Shown here: positions 1 to 8,059 of the stretch, in pieces | How positions within the stretch are numbered: the first letter of the stretch is position 1 | Layout: the number at the start of each line of letters is the position of its first letter | Assembly: GCA_022571985.1 (NCBI GenBank) | Contig: JACZWU010000009.1 | Coordinates: 59,684-123,683, forward strand | Length of the DNA stretch: 64,000 nt | DNA from: Candidatus Zixiibacteriota bacterium | GTDB lineage: Bacteria > Zixibacteria > MSB-5A5 > GN15 > FEB-12 | Direction: 5' to 3' | Position numbers and translations under genes: made by a program | The notes under the pieces: model-generated | Databases searched by the model: none | The model's input: the letters and a program-made list of their open reading frames with translations, nothing else | What the model was told of the DNA's origin: nothing

Positions 1-4
1 CGTA

Positions 5-931
5 ATGAGAAAAGAGTCCGGCTACTTTATGATTAACTGGCGCAATTTGATTAAAGTAGTGTTATCCTGTGCAATTCTGCTTCCACTCACTGATGCTCTT
101 GCACAGGGTCCGCCGATTAACACAGATACGCCTATTATGCTTGGAGTGTCGGGAGGGGGGATTCGAAGCTTCGGTAAGATTACCCGCAAAGCTACCCTAT
201 TGCGCGATGGTAAAGAAATAGCCGACACCTTAGATAGGAGTATTACTTCATGGGTTACGCCGGTGGCGATACCGTACAATTTGTACTCCGACAAATTGCA
301 AATAGGTTTGATTTTCCCTTATGTGAATATTAACCTCGATAAAACGACAGGCGATGTCTCCAGCTCCGGCATTGGTGACATAAAACTGTCCGCGAAATAT
401 TTGGTCTACCAATTCGACCGGAAGAACAAGACTATCCGAGTAGCCTCGAAGGCGGGAGTAAAACTTCCAACAGGTGACGAGGATACTCAGCCAGCGCTGG
501 GCACGGGATCGACGGACTATTTCTTTTCAACCGTTGCTGGTTGGCTTGAAAAGCGTGTTGGAGTGTTTATTGAGGGCATATACAATGTTAATACGTCCAG
601 GGACTCCCTGGATTTTGGCAACAGCTTTTCCTACAATCTTGCGCTGGGTTATCGTTTGCTACCCGCGGTTTATGAAACGTATCCTTCGCCCCAGATTAAC
701 GGATATCTGGAGCTTAATGGAACTACCGTCGCTAAGAGGGAAGTAAACGGCGCCAAGGTTGACAATTCGGGAGGAACGATACTCTTTTTATCTCCAGGGC
801 TCCAATACATTGGAGGTCGAGGCTGGCTGGTGGAGACGTCATTTCAATACCCCATTATTAACGAGCCCAACGGTACCCAGTTAGCTACCGATTGGACGCT
901 CTCATTTGGAACCAGGATATTAGTGTTTTAG
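5..931 (+). CDS. Outer-membrane beta-barrel protein, MetA-pathway/transporter-like
   Basis: The product has a basic N-terminus and a hydrophobic stretch ending in ALAQ, a signal peptide if translation starts at the second ATG (position 29). The rest is rich in alternating hydrophobic residues, Gly and aromatic residues and ends in a terminal Phe (TRILVF), which is typical of outer-membrane barrels. Segments such as GIGDIKLSAKY and GVKLPTGDED resemble the Phenol_MetA_deg (PF13557) family. The frame is open upstream to the window edge, so the true start may lie outside. It is followed 97 bases downstream by a metal-binding periplasmic protein on the same strand, which suggests a pair in metal handling; that role is inference and the substrate is unknown. 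Confidence 0.6.
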   Translation: MRKESGYFMINWRNLIKVVLSCAILLPLTDALAQGPPINTDTPIMLGVSGGGIRSFGKITRKATLLRDGKEIADTLDRSITSWVTPVAIPYNLYSDKLQIGLIFPYVNINLDKTTGDVSSSGIGDIKLSAKYLVYQFDRKNKTIRVASKAGVKLPTGDEDTQPALGTGSTDYFFSTVAGWLEKRVGVFIEGIYNVNTSRDSLDFGNSFSYNLALGYRLLPAVYETYPSPQINGYLELNGTTVAKREVNGAKVDNSGGTILFLSPGLQYIGGRGWLVETSFQYPIINEPNGTQLATDWTLSFGTRILVF

Positions 932-1028
932 AATCGAAGGAGTTTTCTGAAAGCGATATCAAATACTTGAGAAAAAATAACTGAGAATGAGAGATCAAAC
1001 TAACATTAGTAGAAAGGACAATCAAATC

Positions 1029-1553
1029 ATGAAGAAGTTAATAGCACTAACGGTATCCATGCTGATTCTCGGCATGGGGATTTCACCGGCAGTCAATGCG
1101 CAGGTGGAGGAGGTCGGCATTAGGGTTGACGGGCTCTCCTGCCCGTTCTGTGCCTACGGTCTTGAGAAGAAACTCAAAAAGATCGACGGCGTTAACGATG
1201 TGATAATCAACATTGATAAAGGTGTTGCGACGCTAAAAGGGAAGAAAGGTGAGTCTATCGTTGTTGAGGGATTGAAGGACGCAGTTGCCGATGCAGGCTT
1301 TACACCCAGGCAAATCACTGCGATCGTAGTGGGAGCGGTCGAAGAGCATGGCGATTTTGTAGTTCTAAAGAATATTGGCTCAGACTTCATGTTCATTCTG
1401 AAAGAGAACGAACAACTCCTGGAACTACGTTCAAAGTTGCAGGACACTGAGAAGCAGGTCCGAGTCGAGGGTGTTCTGACCTATGTTGCCCCCGAAGGTC
1501 ATGACAATCATCCCTATACTTTGACCATTGAGCGGTTTGAGGTCATTTCGTGA
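1029..1553 (+). CDS. Periplasmic heavy-metal-associated (HMA) domain protein
   Basis: The start was placed at the ATG at 1029, preceded by an AAAGGA ribosome site, rather than at the in-frame ATG at 987; this gives a clean signal peptide ending near VNAQ. Residues of about 27-95 form an HMA ferredoxin-like fold with the metal motif CPFC (C38, C41) and the usual GVNDV and GVATL strands. MerP and the N-terminal domains of copper ATPases share this fold. A second part of about 75 residues contains EEHGDFVVLKN and HPYTL and may be an OB-like domain. It probably binds soft metal ions in the periplasm and works with the upstream barrel protein. The ion (Hg, Cu or other) cannot be told from the sequence. 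Confidence 0.72.
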   Translation: MKKLIALTVSMLILGMGISPAVNAQVEEVGIRVDGLSCPFCAYGLEKKLKKIDGVNDVIINIDKGVATLKGKKGESIVVEGLKDAVADAGFTPRQITAIVVGAVEEHGDFVVLKNIGSDFMFILKENEQLLELRSKLQDTEKQVRVEGVLTYVAPEGHDNHPYTLTIERFEVIS

Positions 1554-1770
1554 AGCTCGCATATTCCGAACGAGTGAGCCCGAGTGCCCCATCCGCTTGC
1601 GGTGGGATTCTTTCCCAGTTCAAATTAACTCGTAAATCACGGCAAACTACTCCGCCACCCCAATATAGAGCAGCTATGACTTTGGCTGGGTGAATTTGCG
1701 ACAAGAGCAAAAAGCCTACAGGTTCTGATAGTGGGAAAGTAAAATATGACAAAACGAAGCCATTTGAAGA

Positions 1771-1792
1771 TGGATTCCCGCCTTCGCGGGAA
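1771..1792. repeat. Short palindromic repeat of the CCCGC-GCGGG type
   Basis: The arms TTCCCGC and GCGGGAA are separated by CTTC and preceded by TGGA. The same kind of unit occurs near 63862-63879 (TTCCCG...CGGGAA), beside the transposase end. It looks like a dispersed repeat found in many genomes as hairpin-forming elements. Confidence 0.55.
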
Positions 1793-1862
1793 AGACAGAA
1801 AAGCGAAGATGGGTTCCAACCTCCGCCCCGTGACTACACGGGACTAAAGTTGGAAAGGCAAT

Positions 1863-1894
1863 AAAAAAGCCCCAACTTTCGTCGGGGCTTTTTT
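1863..1894. terminator. Bidirectional intrinsic terminator
   Basis: The arms AAAAAAGCCCC and GGGGCTTTTTT pair perfectly over 11 bases around a 10-base loop, giving a GC stem with a T run on both strands. It sits between the convergent ends of the metal-protein gene (+) and the asparaginyl-tRNA-synthetase-like gene (-) and can serve both. Confidence 0.85.
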
Positions 1895-1916
1895 GTGTCA
1901 GGCTATAGATTCAATA

Positions 1917-2912
1917 TTACGGTATCAGGAAATCCGGTGAGCGGGGCAGTTCGACGGCTGTCTTGATGCTGACATCGGCCATCTCTGTAGCCAGTATCGA
2001 CTGCACTACTCTTTCAAAGCCGATACCGCAGCCCGATGACTGACCGGTGCCGTGCTGCAGCACTTCGAAATACCATTCGAACTGTTTCGGGTCGACGTTG
2101 CGCTCGATTAAGTGGTCATACATGTAAGACTCTTCGAACTGTTTCTTGCACAGGGCCGCGTTACCTTCGCGGACAGCGCCGCCGACCGACTCGCCGGCTT
2201 CGGGCAGAAGCAGATCACAGCAGAGGGTTATGCCGTTGTCGCGTTTCATCGAGAAGAACTTTATAACGCCGCCCTGTTTCGGTTTTGGGTCCGAGGGGTA
2301 ATGCGTGATAAATGTCGGCAGTCCGTCGAGAATCCGGCAGATAGCTTTTTCTTCGGCTGAGCCAAAATCATCGCCGTATTCAACTGTAAAACCGTTCTTG
2401 TTTAGAAGGTCTATAGAATCCTGGTAAGTGATACGGTTAAAGGACATCGTAAAAAATCTTTTCAGAATATCGTTCGGCATAACCGTGTGGGCGGTTCTGA
2501 ACATGCTGTGCAGCAGCGATTCGATATTGTCCATCAGACCGTCGAGTTCGAAATCGCGGCCTTCGAATTCTATCAGAATGAACTCGCAGAGGTGCCGGTC
2601 GGTTACTTTTTTCTCCTGTCTGAAAGACGGCCCGATTGTAAAGACCCGGTTATGGGCCAATGTAAAGGCTTCAAGGTAAAGCTGGCCGGTCTGGCGCAGA
2701 AACATTTCGGTTTGATTGCCATCAGCGTCGAACATATCGACTGTCATGGCGTTGGGGAACCACTCGCAGGAGCCGGTGGCGCCGGTAATGTGCGGCACGC
2801 TGATTTCTGTAAAATCATTCTTCTCAAACCAATCCCTGGCTGACTTAAAGAGTTTCGATCTGATCTCGGTGACTCTGGTGAACTTGCCCTCTACTACTTC
2901 AAAATGGCGCAC
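1917..2912 (-). CDS. AsnRS-like class II protein lacking the anticodon-binding domain
   Basis: The start is GTG, with GGAGGT seven bases upstream. All class II catalytic motifs are present: motif 1 around ISVPHITGATGS, motif 2 FRQE with RHLCEF, and motif 3 GCGIGFERVV, ending in the AsnRS-type LPRSPDFL. The segment TGQLYLEA matches the AsnRS amino-acid pocket (SGQLYLEA) rather than that of AspRS. At 331 residues it lacks the N-terminal OB-fold anticodon domain that normal AsnRS (about 430 or more residues) carries. The same architecture is known in the Pyrococcus AS-AR enzyme, a tRNA-independent asparagine synthetase. It may make asparagine from aspartate, or be a minimal AsnRS. A structured leader with a terminator lies upstream, which suggests attenuation. 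Confidence 0.75.
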   Translation of the reverse strand: MRHFEVVEGKFTRVTEIRSKLFKSARDWFEKNDFTEISVPHITGATGSCEWFPNAMTVDMFDADGNQTEMFLRQTGQLYLEAFTLAHNRVFTIGPSFRQEKKVTDRHLCEFILIEFEGRDFELDGLMDNIESLLHSMFRTAHTVMPNDILKRFFTMSFNRITYQDSIDLLNKNGFTVEYGDDFGSAEEKAICRILDGLPTFITHYPSDPKPKQGGVIKFFSMKRDNGITLCCDLLLPEAGESVGGAVREGNAALCKKQFEESYMYDHLIERNVDPKQFEWYFEVLQHGTGQSSGCGIGFERVVQSILATEMADVSIKTAVELPRSPDFLIP

Positions 2913-3003
2913 TTAACACCTCCACAAAATATTAGTTATATAATAAGCCGCCCAATCTCTGGTTCTACCGGGCTGCTGCTGTCTACGATTTGGAATGTCT
3001 TTT

Positions 3004-3046
3004 ATAAAAAAATAGGGAGTCAAATCAGTAAAACTGATTTTCTCCC
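3004..3046 (-). terminator. Intrinsic terminator inside the asn leader, candidate attenuator
   Basis: On the minus strand GGGAG, AAATCAGT, a TTT loop, ACTGATTT and CTCCC form a long hairpin followed at once by TATTTTTTTAT. It lies about 92 bases before the AsnRS-like start and about 135 bases after the predicted transcription start, so full-length transcription needs read-through. The upstream arm is preceded by further hairpins that could act as antiterminators. Confidence 0.75.
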
Positions 3047-3180
3047 GGAAGAGTGTCGAATCTTTTGAGCAATTAAGTCTATTCAATACTTTTGCGCTTA
3101 AATTTTTAAGCGCCTCCACATGTGACTGTCTCAGCAGTCGATTAATGTGACCTAAGAAACCTGCAATTTGCCGTTTCTTA
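3047..3180 (-). ncRNA. Structured 5' leader, candidate riboswitch or attenuator RNA
   Basis: From the predicted start near 3180 the transcript can fold into TAAGAAAC/GTTTCTTA, then CACAT/ATGTG closing over GACTG/CAGTC, then GCGCTTAAA/TTTAAGCGC, before the terminator hairpin at 3004-3046. No T-box sequence (TGGNACCGCG) is visible, so a canonical T-box is not supported. A short GTG-initiated frame (3119 down to 2913) spans the region after a GTGGAGG site and ends next to the main gene; whether it is translated is unknown. I do not recognise the RNA class. Confidence 0.45.
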
Positions 3181-3186
3181 AGGCCT

Positions 3187-3215
3187 TATTTAACATAAGA
3201 TTAGAGTGTTGTCAA
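3187..3215 (-). promoter_or_regulatory. Sigma-70-type promoter for the AsnRS-like gene
   Basis: A perfect TTGACA (3210-3215) is followed after 17 bases by TAAATA (3187-3192). The predicted start near 3180 gives an mRNA leader of about 268 bases. Confidence 0.7.
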
Positions 3216-3281
3216 GTTGTTTCTAAAAAAAGTCTTTGCAGGGCAACCGCTTGCAGGAGTGGAATTTAACGTTTTGGGTCG

Positions 3282-3319
3282 AAAAAAATGCCGCCGGCAG
3301 GGTAGTTAAGCCGACGGCA
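3282..3319 (-). terminator. Intrinsic terminator of the dcw cluster after ftsZ
   Basis: On the minus strand TGCCGTCGGC pairs with GCCGGCGGCA (one mismatch) and is followed by seven T residues. It lies 80 bases after the ftsZ stop, upstream of the separate promoter of the AsnRS-like gene, so it closes the dcw transcription unit. Confidence 0.85.
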
Positions 3320-3398
3320 CTGTGGAGGAACCAGAGATCTTTTAGAGCGACTCAGTAAGGAGGAACCACTCTACAAAATTTCGATAGCCACAATGTGG

Positions 3399-4661
3399 CT
3401 AATTGTCACTATCGAGCCTTCTTATATAAGCCGGTATGGAGCGGTCATCTTCGGAAAACATCGGCACTCTCTGACGGCTGGTGCTGCCATTGGCAACTCT
3501 GTGCAGTCTGTTGGTTTCGTAATCAGGATGCTGAGGAGCGTGCAGCGCGGCAGCTGCCTCTACCGGCTCGGCCGCAGCCTGACGCGAGGGGACTGCTGCT
3601 TCCTTGTCAAAAAGCGACATCGGCTCTCCGGTGGAAACATTTTCAATCTCAGCGGCTTTCTTTTGGGCTACATGTTTGGCTGCCTGTTTTTCACCCAAGC
3701 CGGTAGCGATGACGGTAACTCTTATTTTGCCTTTCATAGTAGGGTCGACCACTGCTCCGAAAATGATATTGGCATCATCTCCGGCAGTTTCGTAGATGAG
3801 CGAGGTGGCAGTATTGACATCATGGAGAGTCATATCTTCGCCGCCGGTGATATTTATCAGCACCCCTCTGGCACCGCCGATTGAGACGTTTTCAAGCAGC
3901 GGTGACGAGATAGCGTGGCGGGCAGCATCGATGGCTCTTTCGTCCCCTTTGCCGATACCGGTGCCCATCAGGGCGTCGCCCATCTCAAGCATGACGGTGC
4001 GGACATCGGCAAAATCGCAGTTAATCAGGCCGGGAATGGTAATCAGCTCCGAGATTCCCTTGGTGGCCTGATGTAGAATTTCGTCGGCAATTTTGAAGGC
4101 CGAGGTCAGCGTGGTTTTTTTATCGACCAAATCGAGCAGGCGCTGGTTGGGAATTGTTATTAATGTGTCCACATGATTACGGAGGGCATCAAGTCCGGTC
4201 TCAGCCCGTTTGACGCGTTTGAATCCTTCAAATACGAACGGCTTGGTGACAACTGCCACAGTTAGTGCTCCGGCCTTTTTGGCAATTTCTGCTATTATCG
4301 GTGCCGCACCGGTGCCGGTACCGCCGCCCATGCCGGCTGTAATAAAGACCATGTCAGGTTTACCGATTTCTTTGGCCAGCTCTTCGCGGCTTTCTTCAAC
4401 AGCCCTGGCGCCAACTTCCGGATTGGCTCCGGCGCCGAGTCCGTTGGTAGTCTGTCTGCCGATTTGAATTTTTTTCTCGGCCCGGCTCTGGTCGAGCACC
4501 TGGGCATCGGTGTTGATAGCGATGAATTCGACATCGCGCAGTCCCGCTTCAATCATGCGATTGATAGCGTTGCCACCGGCGCCACCCACGCCGATCACCT
4601 TGATATTTGCGTAACCAATGAAGTCTTCCGCAAAATTGAAAAGGTGTTTTTTCTCAGTCAT
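3399..4661 (-). CDS. ftsZ: Cell division protein FtsZ
   Basis: FtsZ is the tubulin-like GTPase that polymerises into the division ring in the cytoplasm. The sequence has the N-terminal nucleotide site ([10 protein letters not shown]), the tubulin signature GGGTGTGA, the T7 loop around NCDFADVR, a variable linker of about 60 residues rich in Ala and Glu, and the conserved C-terminal peptide [12 protein letters not shown], which binds FtsA. The length of 420 residues is normal. An AGGAGGG site lies seven bases before the ATG and 24 bases after ftsA. It is the last gene of the dcw cluster and is followed by an intrinsic terminator at 3282-3319. Confidence 0.98.
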   Translation of the reverse strand: MTEKKHLFNFAEDFIGYANIKVIGVGGAGGNAINRMIEAGLRDVEFIAINTDAQVLDQSRAEKKIQIGRQTTNGLGAGANPEVGARAVEESREELAKEIGKPDMVFITAGMGGGTGTGAAPIIAEIAKKAGALTVAVVTKPFVFEGFKRVKRAETGLDALRNHVDTLITIPNQRLLDLVDKKTTLTSAFKIADEILHQATKGISELITIPGLINCDFADVRTVMLEMGDALMGTGIGKGDERAIDAARHAISSPLLENVSIGGARGVLINITGGEDMTLHDVNTATSLIYETAGDDANIIFGAVVDPTMKGKIRVTVIATGLGEKQAAKHVAQKKAAEIENVSTGEPMSLFDKEAAVPSRQAAAEPVEAAAALHAPQHPDYETNRLHRVANGSTSRQRVPMFSEDDRSIPAYIRRLDSDN

Positions 4662-4685
4662 ATCGGTCCCTCCTGGACTATGAGT

Positions 4686-5909
4686 TTAAAATTGCCTTGA
4701 AATCCAATTTTCAAATTTTCTAACAATACCACGAAAGTTTTCTCTTTTACCAGTCGCCAGCGGCTCATTCTGAAAGCCGTATTTTAAAAGTCCGTGCACG
4801 GTAGCGTAGCGCGGACCCTGCAGTTCTTCGGGCGTGCTGTCTATGCCCTCAAATGTTTCTGCACGTACCGGCATATCAAGAACCTGCTCGGCTAAAGTTG
4901 TGACACCCGGCAGAAGTGAACCGCCGCCGGTCAGAATTGCACCTGCTGTGGGGAGAGCGCTCATACCTGCCTGGCGGACTTCGCGCATTACCAGCGACAA
5001 AATCTCTTCAAGTCTGGGCTCTATAATTGAGGCTACCACCCGGCGGGAGATTTCTTTGAGAGGTTTGCCGTTGGCTTTACCGACAGTGATCGTTTCTTTT
5101 TCATCAACGCCGGAGCCGATGGCCGAACCATAGGCAATCTTGATGTTTTCTGCATCGGTTACTGATGTCCTCAGCCCGATCGCTATATCGTTGGTGATAT
5201 TTCTACCGCCTAAGGGAATAACGGCTGTGTGCCTGATGGCACCGTCGTAGAATACAGAGATATTTGAGATATCCCCGCCCATATCAACCAATATGACGCC
5301 GCTTTCGGTTTCTACGTCCGACAACAGCACATTCGACAGTGCGATTGACTCCAGCACCAGATGGTCGACCGTCAGGTGACAGCGTTCCATGGCACGATAG
5401 ATATTTTTGGCAGTGGTTACAGAAGCTGTTACAATGTGGGCTTCAACTTCCAGACGAACTCCGCTCATGCCAACCGGGTCTTTGATGCAGGACTGGCCGT
5501 CGACATTATACTCCTGCGGAATAACGTGAATGATTTCGCGGTCGACCGGTATGGCGATAGTGCGAGCCGCCTCTATGGCCCGGTTTACATCCGAGGCGGT
5601 GATTTCATTATCTGTGCGGCTTACCGCAATGACGCCATGAGAATTTATTGAACGCACGTGCTCCCCGGCAATACCGGCAGTTACTTTGTCAATCTCAGTG
5701 CCCGACACCATCTGAGCATCATCAATCGCCTTACGAATAGAACGCACTGTTTTTTCCATATTGACAACAATGCCGCGCCGGAGCCCCTCGGCAGGAGCTT
5801 CGCCGTGACCGATAACATAGATACCGCCCTGTTCGTCGGCCTCGCCGACAAGTGCAACTATTTTAGTAGAGCCGATATCAAGTGCTGCAACTAACTTTTC
5901 TGATGGCAT
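4686..5909 (-). CDS. ftsA: Cell division protein FtsA
   Basis: FtsA is an actin-fold ATPase that tethers FtsZ to the inner membrane. The sequence begins ALDIGSTKIVALVGE (phosphate 1 motif), contains the SHS2 region typical of FtsA (about residues 85-165), VDMGGDISNISV (phosphate 2) and ILTGGGSLLPG (adenosine motif). It ends in an amphipathic helix (GIVRKFENWISRQF), the expected membrane-targeting sequence. The ATG follows the ftsQ stop directly (TAGATG) with an AAAGGTG ribosome site. The length of 407 residues is normal. Confidence 0.97.
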   Translation of the reverse strand: MPSEKLVAALDIGSTKIVALVGEADEQGGIYVIGHGEAPAEGLRRGIVVNMEKTVRSIRKAIDDAQMVSGTEIDKVTAGIAGEHVRSINSHGVIAVSRTDNEITASDVNRAIEAARTIAIPVDREIIHVIPQEYNVDGQSCIKDPVGMSGVRLEVEAHIVTASVTTAKNIYRAMERCHLTVDHLVLESIALSNVLLSDVETESGVILVDMGGDISNISVFYDGAIRHTAVIPLGGRNITNDIAIGLRTSVTDAENIKIAYGSAIGSGVDEKETITVGKANGKPLKEISRRVVASIIEPRLEEILSLVMREVRQAGMSALPTAGAILTGGGSLLPGVTTLAEQVLDMPVRAETFEGIDSTPEELQGPRYATVHGLLKYGFQNEPLATGKRENFRGIVRKFENWISRQF

Positions 5910-6635
5910 CTAAGCACCTTTCTCCCTGGTAATGACCATTTGCTCCAAGCGCATGTCTATCAGTTTTATATTTGCCAGATCCAATTCAAAACCTGAAATG
6001 AATTCGAGGTATCTGTTTAGATCACTCAGCGTGCGGTCTACCGAGACCCAGACTTTATGGTCAAGACCCGAAATAATAATTTCAATCCGATTATTTTTTG
6101 CAAAATCGATCTGCTCTATCAACCGGTAGAAGTTGATGTTTTCCTCTCTCAACTTTTCAAGAGCCTCTAGAACGCGCCTGAGGCGTGAAGACGAACAGAC
6201 TTCATAAAGTTTTATATTGTCGATGCCGGTAAAGAGAGGTCTTTCCCAATCGACAGCAGATTCTGCCAGCGGCACAACTCTGCAGTTTTTGTCCAGACCA
6301 AAAATGCGGCCACTCTTTTTGTCCAGCAGCAGGCAGCAGGGAGTAATAGAGTTTAGTTCCAATTTGAGTGTGTGCGGCCAGCTGAAGCTAATTTCGACTT
6401 TTAAGGCGCTGTCCGGACGGAGCATCCGTTCTGTCAATTTGTCGTAAGGCTGGTTGAGCACCGAAGTGTTCTTTTTCAGGTTATACTTTGCTGGCCAGCC
6501 CTTGACTGCTGTCCCGCCCAGTGAAACCGCTTCAATTGTGGAAATATCAGTAAAACTAATCACAGCTACTGCCAGCATCATTGAGAAGATAATGGCATAG
6601 ACAGACAGTCTGGTTTTTTTACTAATCTGAATCAT
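5910..6635 (-). CDS. ftsQ: Cell division protein FtsQ (divergent)
   Basis: This is a 241-residue protein with a short cytoplasmic tail, one transmembrane segment (about residues 11-29) and a periplasmic domain. Position between murC and ftsA is the normal one for FtsQ, which links the ring to FtsL and septal synthesis. The POTRA region is poorly conserved, but the C-terminal half (DKNCRVVPL, RIEIIISGLDHKVWVS) looks like the FtsQ beta domain. The ATG overlaps the murC stop by four bases (ATGA), suggesting coupled translation. The call rests on position plus topology more than on motifs. Confidence 0.82.
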   Translation of the reverse strand: MIQISKKTRLSVYAIIFSMMLAVAVISFTDISTIEAVSLGGTAVKGWPAKYNLKKNTSVLNQPYDKLTERMLRPDSALKVEISFSWPHTLKLELNSITPCCLLLDKKSGRIFGLDKNCRVVPLAESAVDWERPLFTGIDNIKLYEVCSSSRLRRVLEALEKLREENINFYRLIEQIDFAKNNRIEIIISGLDHKVWVSVDRTLSDLNRYLEFISGFELDLANIKLIDMRLEQMVITREKGA

Positions 6636-8059
6636 TTCTTTTTTATTTCTTCTAAAACTTTATGCTTAATTAATGTTATAGAGCCAGCACCCATCACTAT
6701 TACCACATCACCTGGTTTGGCTATCTCGGCCGCACGTGACGGAGCCTTTTCTTTGGGTCCGACGTATTCCAGGTCTCCAATACCTTTACTGGCTGCTAAA
6801 TCCGAGACTGCTTTGGATGTCACTCCTTCGATTGGTTCTTCACGGGCCGGATAGATATCAACCATCAAGGTCTTGTCAGCTTTTGAGAGCGTCTCTGCGA
6901 ACCGCTCCATAAAGTCGCGGGTGCGGCTGTACAAGTGCGGCTGATAGATTACGATAACTTTCCCGCTATAACATTCTCTGGCGGTATCGATAGTAGCTTC
7001 TATTTCGGTGGGGTGGTGGGCGTAATCATCGATAACAGTAATTTCTTTTTCAATTCCGATGATTTCGAAGCGCCGCGCTACTCCCTTAAAAGCCAGCAAG
7101 GCATCACTGATTGTCGTAAACGACACACCCAGCTCAGTTGTGGCTGCGATTGCCGCCAGAGCATTAAGCACGTTATGCTGTCCCGGAATGTGCAGAATTA
7201 TCTGACCCAGAAGTTCCTTTTTGCGGCTGATATTAAATGTGGTCCGGCCTGCTGTTCTGACTATTTCAGTCGCCCTATAATCCGAATCTAAACTTATTCC
7301 AAAGGTAGAGTATGGCCGGGCGATTTTTTCTTTTAAGGGTCTGATATTTTCATCATCAGCCGGAATGATAACCGTACCGTAAAACGGAACGCGGTTCATA
7401 TATGACAGATATGACTGAAACAGATCGTCGGCATCAACATAACAATCGAGATGGTCAGGTTCCATGTTGGTCACCACCGCCATCGAGGGATACATTGCCA
7501 GAAATGATTTATCGTACTCGTCTGCTTCGGCCACCAGGTAATCTCCGGCACCAAGAGCAGCACCGGTACCAAGCTCGGCAACGATTCCACCGACTATCAA
7601 AGTCGGCTGGTAATTTCCCTGCTGCAGGATGCGGCCAATCATCGAAGTCGTGGTCGTTTTGCCGTGGGTACCTGCTATACCTATTGAGAATTTGAGGCGC
7701 ATCAGCTCGCCCAGCATTTCGGCACGTTTGATAACTGGCAGACCGCGGCGACGGGCTTCAATTACCTCGGGATTGTCTTCACCGACCGCCGAAGAAATTA
7801 CTACAACCTGGCTGTCACCAAGATTGGAGCCTTTGTGTCCTTCGTAGATTGTCAGTCCCAGCTCCTCGAGATAGGTCGTAATTTCTGAGAGAGTACTGTC
7901 GGAACCTGCTATTTCAAAATCGAGGTTATGCAGAATTTCAGCGATGCCCGACATGCCGGCTCCGCCTATGCCCACAAAATACAATCTTTTTATATTACCA
8001 AACATAATTTTCCCAAGTCTGAACTTTATCTGTGCGCTCTTTTCTGCTGCAACTTTCAA
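6632..8059 (-). CDS. murC: UDP-N-acetylmuramate--L-alanine ligase MurC
   Basis: MurC adds L-Ala to UDP-MurNAc in the cytoplasm. The sequence has the N-terminal nucleotide fold VGIGGAGMSGIAE, the ATP loop GTHGKTTTTSM, AEADEYDKSF, and the Mur ligase C-terminal part with DDYAHHPTEI. Two starts are possible: TTG at 8059, which overlaps the murG stop and has GGGAG six bases upstream, or ATG at 8005, which gives a more usual N-terminus but a weak ribosome site. I keep the TTG. It is translationally coupled to murG on one side and ftsQ on the other. Confidence 0.97.
   Translation of the reverse strand: MKVAAEKSAQIKFRLGKIMFGNIKRLYFVGIGGAGMSGIAEILHNLDFEIAGSDSTLSEITTYLEELGLTIYEGHKGSNLGDSQVVVISSAVGEDNPEVIEARRRGLPVIKRAEMLGELMRLKFSIGIAGTHGKTTTTSMIGRILQQGNYQPTLIVGGIVAELGTGAALGAGDYLVAEADEYDKSFLAMYPSMAVVTNMEPDHLDCYVDADDLFQSYLSYMNRVPFYGTVIIPADDENIRPLKEKIARPYSTFGISLDSDYRATEIVRTAGRTTFNISRKKELLGQIILHIPGQHNVLNALAAIAATTELGVSFTTISDALLAFKGVARRFEIIGIEKEITVIDDYAHHPTEIEATIDTARECYSGKVIVIYQPHLYSRTRDFMERFAETLSKADKTLMVDIYPAREEPIEGVTSKAVSDLAASKGIGDLEYVGPKEKAPSRAAEIAKPGDVVIVMGAGSITLIKHKVLEEIKKK

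Larger units (their letters stand above)
1554..1916. other. Repeat-rich spacer without a supported gene
   Basis: The stretch between two convergent genes holds several short palindromes (1592-1613, 1771-1792, 1827-1842) and a bidirectional terminator (1863-1894). The short minus-strand reading frames here run through these repeats and show no family motif or ribosome site, so I do not call them genes. The texture resembles old insertion debris. Confidence 0.6.

Noticed and set aside
1543..1819. Short minus-strand reading frames near 1.5-1.8 kb
   Set aside because: They run through palindromic repeats (PRRRES-type translation), lack ribosome sites and have no family motifs.
2913..3180. T-box riboswitch before the AsnRS-like gene
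   Set aside because: The invariant T-box sequence (TGGNACC...) and a recognisable specifier loop are missing before the terminator, so only a generic attenuator is claimed.
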